NCBI RefSeq assembly: GCF_014206875.1
Contig: NZ_JACIJO010000002.1
Location: 620,001 to 684,000 of the forward strand
DNA length: 64,000 bases
Reading direction: 5' to 3'
From: Algoriphagus iocasae
GTDB lineage: Bacteria > Bacteroidota > Bacteroidia > Cytophagales > Cyclobacteriaceae
Notes under the pieces: generated by a model
The model's database searches: none
What the model was told of the DNA's origin: nothing
What the model saw: only the letters and a program-made list of their open reading frames with translations
Part shown: positions 43,283-52,476 of the stretch, piece by piece
Layout: every line of letters begins with the position of its first letter
How positions within the stretch are numbered: the stretch's first letter is position 1
Made by a program: the position numbers and the translations under genes

Positions 43283-44539
43283 TTGAACTTCACATCACTG
43301 GTCGCTTATTTATTTCGTTGGATTGGATTGGGTTTGCTCATAGGCATAGTTGCAGGCTCGGCCTCTGCTTTTTTCCTTGTCGCTCTTGAGTGGGCAGGCC
43401 AGACCCGCGAAAATAATTTATGGATCATTGCCCTATTACCTCTGGGTGGGCTGCTGATTGGATGGACCTATTATCGGTTCGCCGAATCCTCAGTGCGGGG
43501 AAATAATCTACTGCTGGAAGAGCTTTACCAATCCCATAAACCCATCCCGTTGAGGATGACTCCATTGGTTCTTTTTGGTACGATTGCCACCCATCTTTTT
43601 GGAGGCTCAGCAGGCCGAGAAGGCACTGCAGTGCAAATGGGGGGCTCTTTGGCAGATCAACTGACCAAATGGTTTAATCTTAAAAAAGAGGATCGAAGGA
43701 TGGTTTTGATTGCTGGAGTATCTGCTGGTTTTGCCTCCGTTTTCGGCACTCCATTGGCCGGAGCGATCTTCGCTTTGGAGTGGATGCTCAATCGAAAATT
43801 TAGATGGAAGTCAGTTTTTCCAGCCTTTTGGACAGGCCTTGTAGCCCATTATGTTTGCGCAGTATTTTGGGGAGTAGGACATACCCATTATAGCATTCCG
43901 GAAGTTCCTGGGTTTTCAATTATTAATTTCCTTTGGATCATTCCGGCAGGGATTGCTTTCGGTTTATCAGGAAGATTATTTGCCCAAACCACGCACTTTT
44001 TTTCTCATCAATTTTCAAAATGGATTTCTTATCCCCCCTTGCGCCCGCTCATTGGCGGACTGGTGATCGCATTAATTGTATGGTTTTCGAACACTACCGT
44101 ATACATTGGTTTGGGAGTTCCGAGAATCGTCGAAGCTTTCGAAACACCGCTTCCTTGGTATGACTGGTTGGTAAAAACAGGCATGACGGGATTTACCTTG
44201 GGTGCAGGTTTTAAAGGTGGGGAAGTAACTCCTCTGTTTTTTACAGGAGCTACATTAGGAAATGCTCTTTCTACCTGGATTCCTTTGCCTTTGGCCCTAT
44301 TAGCGGGAATGGGTTTTGTAGGAGTATTTTCAGGAGCCACCAATACACCGATGGCCTGTACGGTCATGGGCATGGAATTATTCGGAATGGAATCTGGCTT
44401 ATACTTAGCAATTGCATGCTTTATTGCATACTTGTTTAGCGGAAGATCCAGCATCTATACGGCTCAAAATTTAGAAGGAAAGATTCTCCTTTTTCCTAAA
44501 AAGAGCTACTTTTCCATCGATAGGTGGTTTAAAAAGTAA
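43283..44539 (+). CDS. CLC-type anion/proton antiporter, fluoride-type (CLC-F-like)
   Basis: A 418-aa polytopic protein of the CLC family. It has the gating motif as GREGT (Glu113) rather than GREGP, and RGNN at 72-75 where chloride-type CLCs have GSGIP. GTPLAGAIFALEW and GFKGGEVTPLFF follow. These substitutions are those I associate with CLC-F fluoride/proton antiporters, so fluoride export is the favoured role; chloride transport remains possible. There is no CBS domain. No fluoride riboswitch is recognisable upstream. The start seems to be TTG at 43283; a nearby ATG at 43272 is out of frame. It opens an ion-transport block. Confidence 0.82.
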   Translation: MNFTSLVAYLFRWIGLGLLIGIVAGSASAFFLVALEWAGQTRENNLWIIALLPLGGLLIGWTYYRFAESSVRGNNLLLEELYQSHKPIPLRMTPLVLFGTIATHLFGGSAGREGTAVQMGGSLADQLTKWFNLKKEDRRMVLIAGVSAGFASVFGTPLAGAIFALEWMLNRKFRWKSVFPAFWTGLVAHYVCAVFWGVGHTHYSIPEVPGFSIINFLWIIPAGIAFGLSGRLFAQTTHFFSHQFSKWISYPPLRPLIGGLVIALIVWFSNTTVYIGLGVPRIVEAFETPLPWYDWLVKTGMTGFTLGAGFKGGEVTPLFFTGATLGNALSTWIPLPLALLAGMGFVGVFSGATNTPMACTVMGMELFGMESGLYLAIACFIAYLFSGRSSIYTAQNLEGKILLFPKKSYFSIDRWFKK

Positions 44540-44577
44540 AATTCTTTAGGTTACCTTTATTTCTTTAAAACCTTAGG

Positions 44578-46392
44578 ATGAAACCAAATTTCAGATTTTT
44601 TTCTAATCCAGATCGTAATTTATACTTCATTCGAAAGCTAAAAGCCATCGTTGAAGGGGTAGTTCGAGCGAGTAGTTTTATCACGTTTGCGCTTTTACTT
44701 TATCATCTAGGATACGATCCAGAGCCCATTACATACGCTATTTCCTCCTTTATTTTCACACTCTGCCTTATACTAATTGGAGTAGGGTATATTCTGAAAA
44801 TACTTTTGAATGAACCTTCTATCTTAGTAGGACGAGTCATTTTAGAAATTCTTTTGTCCCTATTTCTGATAGGCTTTTCACTTTTGAGATGGAATGTATT
44901 CGGAATGGAGTTTTCTGAAGGTATTCTCAACTATTCAAGGCAGTATTTTTTGGTCAATATTCTCGTTGTCATTTTATTTTTTATCGAAGTCAGTAAATAC
45001 AGTCTGAGCATAAACCGCCTCAAAGCCAGTCCTACTCTAGTTTTTATCCTCAGCTTTTTCATTTTGATTTTCATAGGAGCAATATTATTAAGCCTCCCTC
45101 ATGCTACCACAAACGGGATTTCATTTATTGATGCTTTGTTCACCTCCACTTCTGCTGTTTGTGTGACTGGTTTAATAGTTATGGATACGGCAAAAGATTT
45201 TACTTTTTTCGGCCAAATCACCATCATGATTTTATTCCAAATAGGAGGATTGGGAATGATGACCTTTACGAGTTTCTTTGGGTTCTTTTTCAAGGGAAAT
45301 TACTCTATAGAAAACCAGCTTTTTATCCGGGATTATATCAATGAAAACAATGTAGGTGAGATTTATTCCACCCTCTTAAAAATCATTTTCTTCACCGTGC
45401 TGACGGAGTTATTTGCAGCATTTCTGATTTATCATTTTACCGATGATTCTCTATTTACCTCCAAAGGAGACCAGATTTTCTTCGCTGCATTCCATGCGAT
45501 TTCCGCTTTTTGTAATGCTGGGTTTTCAACTTTAAGTAATGGATTATTTGAATCCGGATTCCGGGAGATGTATTCCATGCACTTGGTTTTGGCCATGGCA
45601 ATTATCCTAGGTGGGATCGGATTTCCTGTTTTTATCAATTATTACAATTACCTCAAGCATGTCGTGGTAGGTGGAACCAAAAAGTTTTTGGGAATTGAAG
45701 ATTACCGGCATATTCCCCGAATCTCCAATATCAGTACACGTTTATCTTTATACACAACAGGCATTCTATTGGTCATAGGTTTTGTCACTTTTGCGATTTT
45801 TGAAAGTGATAGCACATTGGAAGGCTTAAGCCCTTATGGAAAATTCGCTACAACAGTTTTCGGGGCTGTCACGCCAAGGACTGCAGGGTTTAATACGGTA
45901 GACATGACCATGCTGACCGTACCGACAATTTTGATCTATTTGATTTTGATGTGGATCGGTGCTTCTCCCGGATCTACCGGTGGTGGATTGAAAACAAGTA
46001 CTTTTGCCGTGGCAATTTTGAATACTGTCAGCATCGCAACAGGAAAGAAAAGAGTGGAAGTTTTTCGTAGACAAATTTCGAACGAAACCCTTCAAAAGGC
46101 ATTTGCCGTGATTGCTCTTTCCTTTCTAGTCATTGGTTTGGGCATATTCTTGGTCATGCTTTTTGATCCTCAACTTTCATTGATAGATGTGGCATTTGAG
46201 GTATTCTCTGCATTCTCCACAGTGGGACTTAGCTTGGGAATTACATCCCAACTCAGCACTGCGAGCAAGCTGGTCATTATGATCTGTATGTTTATGGGAA
46301 GGGTGGGAACTTTGACTATCCTGATCGCCATTGTCAGAAAAGCAGGACAGGAACGCTACAAATACCCAGAGGAAAATGTCTTTATTACTTAA
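44578..46392 (+). CDS. trkH: TrkH/KtrB family potassium uptake protein
   Basis: A 604-aa membrane protein. The four pore loops are visible: SAVCVTG (192-198), FCNAGFST, TPRTAGFN and FSTVGLSLG, each with the selectivity-filter Gly. About 140 N-terminal residues add four helices before the TrkH core, which makes it longer than KtrB but common in Bacteroidota. It should import K+ with sodium or proton coupling under control of the RCK protein encoded 86 nt downstream. Confidence 0.92.
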   Translation: MKPNFRFFSNPDRNLYFIRKLKAIVEGVVRASSFITFALLLYHLGYDPEPITYAISSFIFTLCLILIGVGYILKILLNEPSILVGRVILEILLSLFLIGFSLLRWNVFGMEFSEGILNYSRQYFLVNILVVILFFIEVSKYSLSINRLKASPTLVFILSFFILIFIGAILLSLPHATTNGISFIDALFTSTSAVCVTGLIVMDTAKDFTFFGQITIMILFQIGGLGMMTFTSFFGFFFKGNYSIENQLFIRDYINENNVGEIYSTLLKIIFFTVLTELFAAFLIYHFTDDSLFTSKGDQIFFAAFHAISAFCNAGFSTLSNGLFESGFREMYSMHLVLAMAIILGGIGFPVFINYYNYLKHVVVGGTKKFLGIEDYRHIPRISNISTRLSLYTTGILLVIGFVTFAIFESDSTLEGLSPYGKFATTVFGAVTPRTAGFNTVDMTMLTVPTILIYLILMWIGASPGSTGGGLKTSTFAVAILNTVSIATGKKRVEVFRRQISNETLQKAFAVIALSFLVIGLGIFLVMLFDPQLSLIDVAFEVFSAFSTVGLSLGITSQLSTASKLVIMICMFMGRVGTLTILIAIVRKAGQERYKYPEENVFIT

Positions 46393-46413
46393 CTTGTTTA
46401 AGCTTTGAAATAG

Positions 46414-46454
46414 ACGATTTCAATTGGGATAAAACTTAATCACGATTTCAATTG
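46414..46454 (+). promoter_or_regulatory. Direct repeat upstream of trkA
   Basis: ACGATTTCAATTG occurs twice, at 46414-46426 and 46442-46454, 28 nt apart, in the 86-nt gap between trkH and trkA. Each contains the palindrome CAATTG. It could be a regulator site or a chance duplication. Confidence 0.3.
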
Positions 46455-46478
46455 AATTTTGAAAAAAACTAGAAACTG

Positions 46479-47168
46479 ATGAAATATATCATTGTAGGTA
46501 TGGGGAACTTTGGCGGATATCTCGCCATGAGATTGACCGATCTAGGCCATGAAGTGATAGGTGTGGACAACAGCGAAAACCGAATCGATCTGGTAAAAGA
46601 TAAGATCACACACTCTGTCACCATGAATGCCACAGACACTCAGGCAGTGAAAAACTTGCCTCTAAGAGATTGCGATGTGGTGATCATTGCAATTGGTGAA
46701 GATGTCGGGGCATCGATCATGTCCACAGCCATTTTTAAACAACTTCAGGTCAAAAGAATCATCGCCCGTGCGATCAATGATCTCCACGAAACTGTGATAC
46801 GAAGCATCGGTGTGGATGAAATTATTCATCCAGAAGAGGAAACTGCCGATAGACTTTCGAAGAGATTGCAGATGAAAGGGGTAATGGATTCCTTGGAAAT
46901 CTCTGACGAATACAACATTGTAGAAGTCAAAGTCCCAAAAAGATATGTAGGGATGAAAGTCTCTGAAGCAGATATCCGAAAAGAATTTTACCTGAATATT
47001 CTGACAGTGATCAAGTTGGTGGACAAAACCAATCTGTTGGGAATCAAAACACAGGAAAAGCAGGTCGTGGGTGTCATTACTCCAGAATATCTTTTGGAAC
47101 AGGGAGATATATTATTGCTTTTTGGGAAAATCAAAAACATTCAGGAATTCCTGAATTTGGATGATTAA
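46479..47168 (+). CDS. trkA: TrkA/KtrA family potassium channel regulator (RCK)
   Basis: A 229-aa cytoplasmic protein with one RCK-N Rossmann domain (VGMGNFGGYLA at about 7-17 and the acidic VIGVDNSE end of strand 2) and one RCK-C domain (about 140-225). This single-unit form corresponds to KtrA rather than the doubled E. coli TrkA. It is expected to bind nucleotides and gate TrkH. It converges with the channel gene behind it, the two stops overlapping by 4 nt. Confidence 0.92.
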   Translation: MKYIIVGMGNFGGYLAMRLTDLGHEVIGVDNSENRIDLVKDKITHSVTMNATDTQAVKNLPLRDCDVVIIAIGEDVGASIMSTAIFKQLQVKRIIARAINDLHETVIRSIGVDEIIHPEEETADRLSKRLQMKGVMDSLEISDEYNIVEVKVPKRYVGMKVSEADIRKEFYLNILTVIKLVDKTNLLGIKTQEKQVVGVITPEYLLEQGDILLLFGKIKNIQEFLNLDD

Positions 47169-47974
47169 TGCATTTTGATCCCGCAGTTTCCACAAAAATT
47201 ATCACCAGGTCTTAAATCATCTTTCCCACAATTCGGGCAAGTCACCAACTTTGGCGCATCCATTTTTTTGCGCTGGGAAGCCATTTCAGAACTTACAATT
47301 CCCGTGGGAACAGCGATAATTGCATAACCCAGCAGCATGATTATCGATGACACAAATTGACCCAATGGGGTCGATGGCGTAATATCCCCAAAACCCACGG
47401 TCGTCAAAGTCACAATGGCCCAATACATTCCTACTGGAATACTTGTGAAACCATGTTCTGGCCCCTCGATAATAAACATCAAAGTTCCCATGATCAGGAC
47501 TATAGTCACCACAAAACCAATGAAAATCATGATCTTATGTGTACTTGCCCGTAGAGATCTTTGTAAATATTCCGCCTCAGACACATACCTTCCCAATTTC
47601 AAAATCCTGATAACTCTCAGCAATCTCAAAGCTCTTACTACCGCCAAAAGCTGAGAATTCAAAACAAAGAAACTGACGTAAGACGGTAAAATTGCCAGTA
47701 AATCTACGACTCCATAAAAGCTGAAAATATATCCATTTGGCTTTCTGGATAACCAAATCCTAAGAACATATTCCAAGGTAAATAAGGCAGTAAAAACCCA
47801 TTCCAAATACAAAAAAAGCTGACCATAACTGGCACGTATGCTGGCAACGGAATCAAGAATAGAAACCAGAATACTCCCAAAAATCAAAAAGAGCAAAACA
47901 ATATCGAAGGTCTTCGAGGCCCAGTCATCCGACTCAAAAACAATATGGGCGAGTCGCTTTTTTGTAATTTTCAT
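47165..47974 (-). CDS. Voltage-gated-like potassium channel with C-terminal zinc ribbon
   Basis: A 269-aa ion-transport protein with six helices. The voltage sensor S4 shows Arg at 114, 117, 120 and 123 (every third residue), and the pore filter is TTVGFGD at 191-197. After S6 comes a zinc-ribbon tail with Cys246, Cys249, Cys261 and Cys264. The K+ selectivity is clear from the filter. The zinc ribbon may serve assembly or regulation; that part is inference. Confidence 0.9.
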   Translation of the reverse strand: MKITKKRLAHIVFESDDWASKTFDIVLLFLIFGSILVSILDSVASIRASYGQLFLYLEWVFTALFTLEYVLRIWLSRKPNGYIFSFYGVVDLLAILPSYVSFFVLNSQLLAVVRALRLLRVIRILKLGRYVSEAEYLQRSLRASTHKIMIFIGFVVTIVLIMGTLMFIIEGPEHGFTSIPVGMYWAIVTLTTVGFGDITPSTPLGQFVSSIIMLLGYAIIAVPTGIVSSEMASQRKKMDAPKLVTCPNCGKDDLRPGDNFCGNCGIKMH

Positions 47975-48009
47975 AACTGAATTTAGAAATAATTCTTAGC
48001 CTACACCAT

Positions 48010-50478
48010 TCAATCCAGATAGTATATTCGTTTTACCCGAGTACTGATATTGGTAAGAAGCTCATATGGGATCGTTCCAATCCGATCTGCAAGCTCTTTC
48101 AGCGAAATTCCTTCTCCATAAATGATAGCCTCATCCCCAGCTTTTACATCCAGACCTGTCACATCCACCATGCACATATCCATGCAGACATTTCCGATCA
48201 CCGGAGCCTTTTTCCCTTGAATTAAAACATAGCCTTTCCCATTGGAAAAACGCCTATCATAACCATCCGCATAGCCAATGGAAAGTGTTCCGATTTTTCC
48301 TCCATCTTTCAACATTCCCTTTCTTGAATAACCAACGGTTTCGCCAGCTGGCAATTCCTTGATTTGGGAAATAGTGGTTTTCAAGGTACTGATTGATCGA
48401 AGTGATGTACCGTATTTGCCGGTAACTTCTACTCCGTAAAGCCCAATTCCTAAACGAACCATATCAAACTGAAACTCTGGAAAAGCAACAATACCAGCTG
48501 AATTCAATGCATGAAAAAGGGTCTTTTCAGGTAAAATCCCTTCCAATTCCGATTTCATTCTTTTAAACCTCTCCAATTGCTCTAAAGAGAAATCCCGATG
48601 AATTTCCTCATCCGCACCGACTAGATGCGTGTATACTGATGCTACTTGAATCTTATTTCCATTAGAAATGAGCTGTTTCAATTCATCCAATTGGTTTTCC
48701 TCAAATCCCAATCGATGCATCCCCGTGTCCAAATCGAGATGGATAGAAATGCTCTTACCATTTGCTTCGCAAAAACTCTGAACTGTCTTGTAAAATTCTG
48801 GACTGAAAACGACCGGTTCTAAATCAAATTCACTGCAAAGCTCGATCGTTTCTTCAAGAGGATTCAAAACCATAATCGGAAGAGAAATTCCATGCTTCCT
48901 CAGAATCACTCCTTCATCTGTAAAGGCAACGGCCAAATAATCAGCCCCCATGGTTTGCAGGTGATTTGCAATCTCAACAGCCCCTCCACCATAGGCAAAC
49001 GCTTTTACCATCACCATCACTTTGGTCTTTGGCTTTAGCTGCTTTTTATAAAAGTTAAAATTATGAGTTAGCGCATTTAGATTGATCTCCAGCGTGGTTC
49101 CATGAATTCGCTGCTGGAGCCTGTTCACCACTCTTTCAAAACCAAATGGTCTGGCTCCAGTAATCAGAATCAGATCATTTGAAAACCGCTCAGGATCCAA
49201 ACTTTCCAATAGCTTTTCCGAACTAGAGTAATTTTCAAATTTTCCTGAAAATCCTTTTTCTAATACTGCTATTTCTGTCCCAACTCCAATGATGAGATCC
49301 AACTGATAACTTTGAATCAACTCAGAAACTGCTGCATAAATCCTCTCAGGCGAGCCTTGCTGAAGCAAATCTGACAAAATCAGGATCTTTCGCTTCTTAG
49401 GTCGCTGTTGCTGCATAAAATCCAATGCGACTTTCAAACCAGCCAGGTCATTGTTATAGGTATCATCGATCAATAAAGAATCATTGATACCCGACTTCAA
49501 AGTCAGTCGCATATCAATTGATTTCAGGTGATCAATTCCTTTCTGGATGGATTCCGCAGCTTGGCCAAGTGTCAATGCTGCAATAATTGCATGGGTAATG
49601 TTTTCGATAGAAGCAGGATCCGAAAATGGAACCTGAAAAGTGTAGGTATTTAAATCAGATTTGACAAAAATGATTTTTGCTCCTTTTTCTAATAATTTAA
49701 CTGATCTGGTAAAATCCGCTCCAGCTTGATCAGACCAGCCTATCAGCATTTCTTCCCGAAAGTTTCTCTCAATAATTGGAGCTAAACTTTTTTGATCCCT
49801 ACAGTAAATTAAAAAATCAGAATTTTTGAAAAGCTTTAATTTTTCCAAAATCTTCTGTTCCAAACTCTCAAATCCCTCTTGATGAGCTGTTCCGATATTG
49901 GTGAAGATTCCGAGGTTAGGACGGATCATTTCTGCCAGCGCATCCATTTCACCGGATTTTGAAACTCCGGCTTCCAATATCGCAACCTGATGGTCTTCCT
50001 CTATTCCAAAGATAGAAAGTGGAACTCCCACCTGCGAATTATAACTTTTTGGGCTTTTGGCAACGTGGAATTTTTGGCTCAAAATCTGTCCCAGCCATTC
50101 TTTCACAATCGTTTTTCCATTGCTTCCTGTGATGGAAACAACTGGTTTTTCAAACTGAGATCTCTGAAAAGCAGCAATTTTTTGTAAAGCTTTTCGTGTG
50201 TCATCAACTTTTAAAAAGACTGCTTTTGATTTCAATTCCTCAGGAATGACATAATCAAAATGAACGAGTAAATTGCCCACGCCCAAATCGACAAGGGAAG
50301 GAATAAAAGAATGCCCATCAGCTTTTGCCCCTTTTAGTGCGACAAAAAGGCTTTGGGATGGATGAATGATTTGCCTAGAATCAATGGCAATCTGAGCGAT
50401 CAGATTCTTTTCCGATTCGCCAAACTTTTGTCCATTGGTGATTTCGGCAATTTGCCCGATCGACAACGACTTTAGCAT
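48010..50478 (-). CDS. Bifunctional MurF / alanine racemase
   Basis: An 822-aa fusion typical of Bacteroidota. Residues 1 to about 450 are MurF (UDP-MurNAc-tripeptide:D-Ala-D-Ala ligase) with the ATP loop SITGSNGKT and the Mur-ligase C-terminal domain. From about 455 on is alanine racemase, with the PLP Lys in MVMVKAFAYGGG and the catalytic Tyr region GYADGYDRRFSNG. One protein thus makes D-Ala and joins D-Ala-D-Ala to the peptidoglycan precursor. Third gene of the scpA operon, 1 nt behind the flippase-like gene. Confidence 0.95.
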   Translation of the reverse strand: MLKSLSIGQIAEITNGQKFGESEKNLIAQIAIDSRQIIHPSQSLFVALKGAKADGHSFIPSLVDLGVGNLLVHFDYVIPEELKSKAVFLKVDDTRKALQKIAAFQRSQFEKPVVSITGSNGKTIVKEWLGQILSQKFHVAKSPKSYNSQVGVPLSIFGIEEDHQVAILEAGVSKSGEMDALAEMIRPNLGIFTNIGTAHQEGFESLEQKILEKLKLFKNSDFLIYCRDQKSLAPIIERNFREEMLIGWSDQAGADFTRSVKLLEKGAKIIFVKSDLNTYTFQVPFSDPASIENITHAIIAALTLGQAAESIQKGIDHLKSIDMRLTLKSGINDSLLIDDTYNNDLAGLKVALDFMQQQRPKKRKILILSDLLQQGSPERIYAAVSELIQSYQLDLIIGVGTEIAVLEKGFSGKFENYSSSEKLLESLDPERFSNDLILITGARPFGFERVVNRLQQRIHGTTLEINLNALTHNFNFYKKQLKPKTKVMVMVKAFAYGGGAVEIANHLQTMGADYLAVAFTDEGVILRKHGISLPIMVLNPLEETIELCSEFDLEPVVFSPEFYKTVQSFCEANGKSISIHLDLDTGMHRLGFEENQLDELKQLISNGNKIQVASVYTHLVGADEEIHRDFSLEQLERFKRMKSELEGILPEKTLFHALNSAGIVAFPEFQFDMVRLGIGLYGVEVTGKYGTSLRSISTLKTTISQIKELPAGETVGYSRKGMLKDGGKIGTLSIGYADGYDRRFSNGKGYVLIQGKKAPVIGNVCMDMCMVDVTGLDVKAGDEAIIYGEGISLKELADRIGTIPYELLTNISTRVKRIYYLD

Positions 50479-50479
50479 A

Positions 50480-51547
50480 TTACTTGGTTTTGTCCTTCTT
50501 GTTCTTTTTAAAAAACACTTGTCTAATCCATCTCGGCAAGAATAATGCCCCGAGAATCAGATAAGGATAGTAAGAAAGAAGTCTCCACAAAATACTGGTA
50601 ACAAATGTGTATTTGGTCAGAAACTGGGTGAAGAACTGCGCAAAGAAAAACTCCGCCGTGCCACTACTGCCTGGAGTAGGTGAGATCATCATGACGATCC
50701 ACATGATCACTTGCCGCGCAAAAACAATGATATGTTCAAAGAATTCAAGTGGTACAAAAGCAGAAATCAAAGCATTAAGCATCAGATATCTGGATGTCCA
50801 GATGAAAATTGTGGCAAGGATAATCGGTAGCCAATAGTTGATTTTTTTACCTGCCAACTCTTTGGAAGCCTCAATGATCTGGTTTCCGTATTCGTCCGCA
50901 TCATGCTTCCATTTGCGGAGCCACTTGATGGAAAATATCTTTATCAACACCCATTTAAAAACTCGTGGACGATAAAATAATGCAGCAGCCATAACCAAAC
51001 TGTAAGTAGCATAAAGGGCATAACTGATCCAAAAGATAGCTTCCATACTATTCTGGAGCTGACTTTCGAGAACTTTACTTTCAGGAAAAATATTGCCTTT
51101 GGCAAAAAACAGAATGATCGGAGCACCAATGACAAAGAATAAATTGTCTAAAATGGCTGTCACCATCACATAGGCTATCGCTCTTCCAAGCTTAATTCCT
51201 TCTTTATTTAAAATAAAAATTGCTACTGCCGTTCCCCCCACTACGGATGGCGTCACAGCTGAAGCAAATTCCCATAAAATGATGACATAAATGGACCTTG
51301 TCCAAGTGAGTTGCCTATTCGTAACTTCCCTGATTCGATAGACATAACCAGCATCTCTAAAAAGTATTACTAAGACCGCTAAAAAAATCCAGGGCAAAGA
51401 AGCATCAAACACTACATCTAAGGTTTCACCATTGACCGAAGGGTCAAAATAAAACATTGCAAATACGATCCCCAACCCGATAATGACCGGAAACCATACC
51501 TTATTAGGATTCAGTGTCTGAAAGATTTTTTTATTGTCTAACTTCAT
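50480..51547 (-). CDS. Flippase-like / LPG synthase transmembrane domain protein (UPF0104)
   Basis: A 355-aa membrane protein with about eight helices of the lysylphosphatidylglycerol-synthase TM family (AglD/UPF0104). Typical patches are WEFASAVTPSVVGGTAVAIF, ISPTPGSSGTAEFFFAQFF and SYYPYLILGALFLPRW. It lacks the soluble aminoacyl-transferase domain, so it is likely a lipid or lipid-linked sugar handling protein of unknown substrate. It sits between scpA (2-nt gap) and murF-alr (1-nt gap). Confidence 0.85.
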   Translation of the reverse strand: MKLDNKKIFQTLNPNKVWFPVIIGLGIVFAMFYFDPSVNGETLDVVFDASLPWIFLAVLVILFRDAGYVYRIREVTNRQLTWTRSIYVIILWEFASAVTPSVVGGTAVAIFILNKEGIKLGRAIAYVMVTAILDNLFFVIGAPIILFFAKGNIFPESKVLESQLQNSMEAIFWISYALYATYSLVMAAALFYRPRVFKWVLIKIFSIKWLRKWKHDADEYGNQIIEASKELAGKKINYWLPIILATIFIWTSRYLMLNALISAFVPLEFFEHIIVFARQVIMWIVMMISPTPGSSGTAEFFFAQFFTQFLTKYTFVTSILWRLLSYYPYLILGALFLPRWIRQVFFKKNKKDKTK

Positions 51548-51549
51548 TC

Positions 51550-52299
51550 TTAGCCAGCGGTGATAGGCTCAGTTTTTTCAACCCAAAAATTATTGAATCC
51601 TTCTCCAATGATAATGGTCACCTTCGAGAGTTGAAGTAGTTCCAAAATGGCGAGAAAGGTATAGATTACAAAAATTTTGTCGGGTTTGTAGGTGATAAAC
51701 TCGGAAAACGGAACTTGCTTTTTGAAACTGATTTTTTCCAAAACAAAGTCCTTTTGTTGCTCAATGGTGTAAGGATATTGGATGACTGTATGGGTAGTTT
51801 CATCTCTTCTCGAGGCAAACTTGGCCATGCTACGCTGAAACACTTTGAGAAGTTTGTACAGATCAACGTTTTGCATTTCGGCATCCACATCTTCGACTTT
51901 GCTTAATTCCTGAAGTTCGAAAATTAAATTTCCTCTTTTTTCCTTCGAAAGTCGATTTTCTTCCAAAGAAGCCAAATCCTGGATTACAGACTTATACTTC
52001 TTATATTCCAAAAGGTTTCTGATGAGTTCCTCTCTCGGGTCAATTTCCTCTCCTTGCTCGTTTAGCTCAGGTCTAGGTAGCAACATTTTGGATTTGATCC
52101 GCATTAAAGTTGCTGCAAAAAGGATAAACTCACTCGCTACCTCGATTTCCATTTGCTCCAAATGATGGAGATAATCCAGGAAATCATTGGTAATCTTTGA
52201 GATGGGAATATCATATATATCCAATTCGTCCCGTTCGATGAAGAATAACATCAGATCAAACGGGCCTTCGAAAAGCGGTAATTTGATTTCGAAACTCAA
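51550..52299 (-). CDS. scpA: Segregation and condensation protein A
   Basis: A 249-aa kleisin that links SMC heads in chromosome condensation. The N-terminal signature IKLPLFEGPFDLMLFFIE and the following ERDELDIYDIPISKITNDFL are unmistakable, and the winged-helix C-terminus (FIVYTFLAILELLQLS-type) is complete. The start is TTG at 52297-52299: no ATG occurs between the upstream in-frame stop and this conserved N-terminus. First gene of a three-gene operon; scpB is not in the window. Confidence 0.92.
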   Translation of the reverse strand: MSFEIKLPLFEGPFDLMLFFIERDELDIYDIPISKITNDFLDYLHHLEQMEIEVASEFILFAATLMRIKSKMLLPRPELNEQGEEIDPREELIRNLLEYKKYKSVIQDLASLEENRLSKEKRGNLIFELQELSKVEDVDAEMQNVDLYKLLKVFQRSMAKFASRRDETTHTVIQYPYTIEQQKDFVLEKISFKKQVPFSEFITYKPDKIFVIYTFLAILELLQLSKVTIIIGEGFNNFWVEKTEPITAG

Positions 52300-52476
52300 G
52301 GGATATTTAAATTATTGGTTAATTTTGCAACCTTGTAGCCAAAGATATTCAATTAAGCGTAAATTAATTGGACTTACGTGAAAGAAAGAAAAAAGGCCTA
52401 GGAAAGAATTCATTTGTGAATTGTAACAAACTCTTCGAAAGCCAGTTATTTCTTTTTGACACAAGAACACCAAACC

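Noticed and set aside
48010-50478. Frameshift or assembly fusion joining murF and alr
   Set aside because: The MurF-alanine racemase fusion is normal in Bacteroidota, and both domains are complete.
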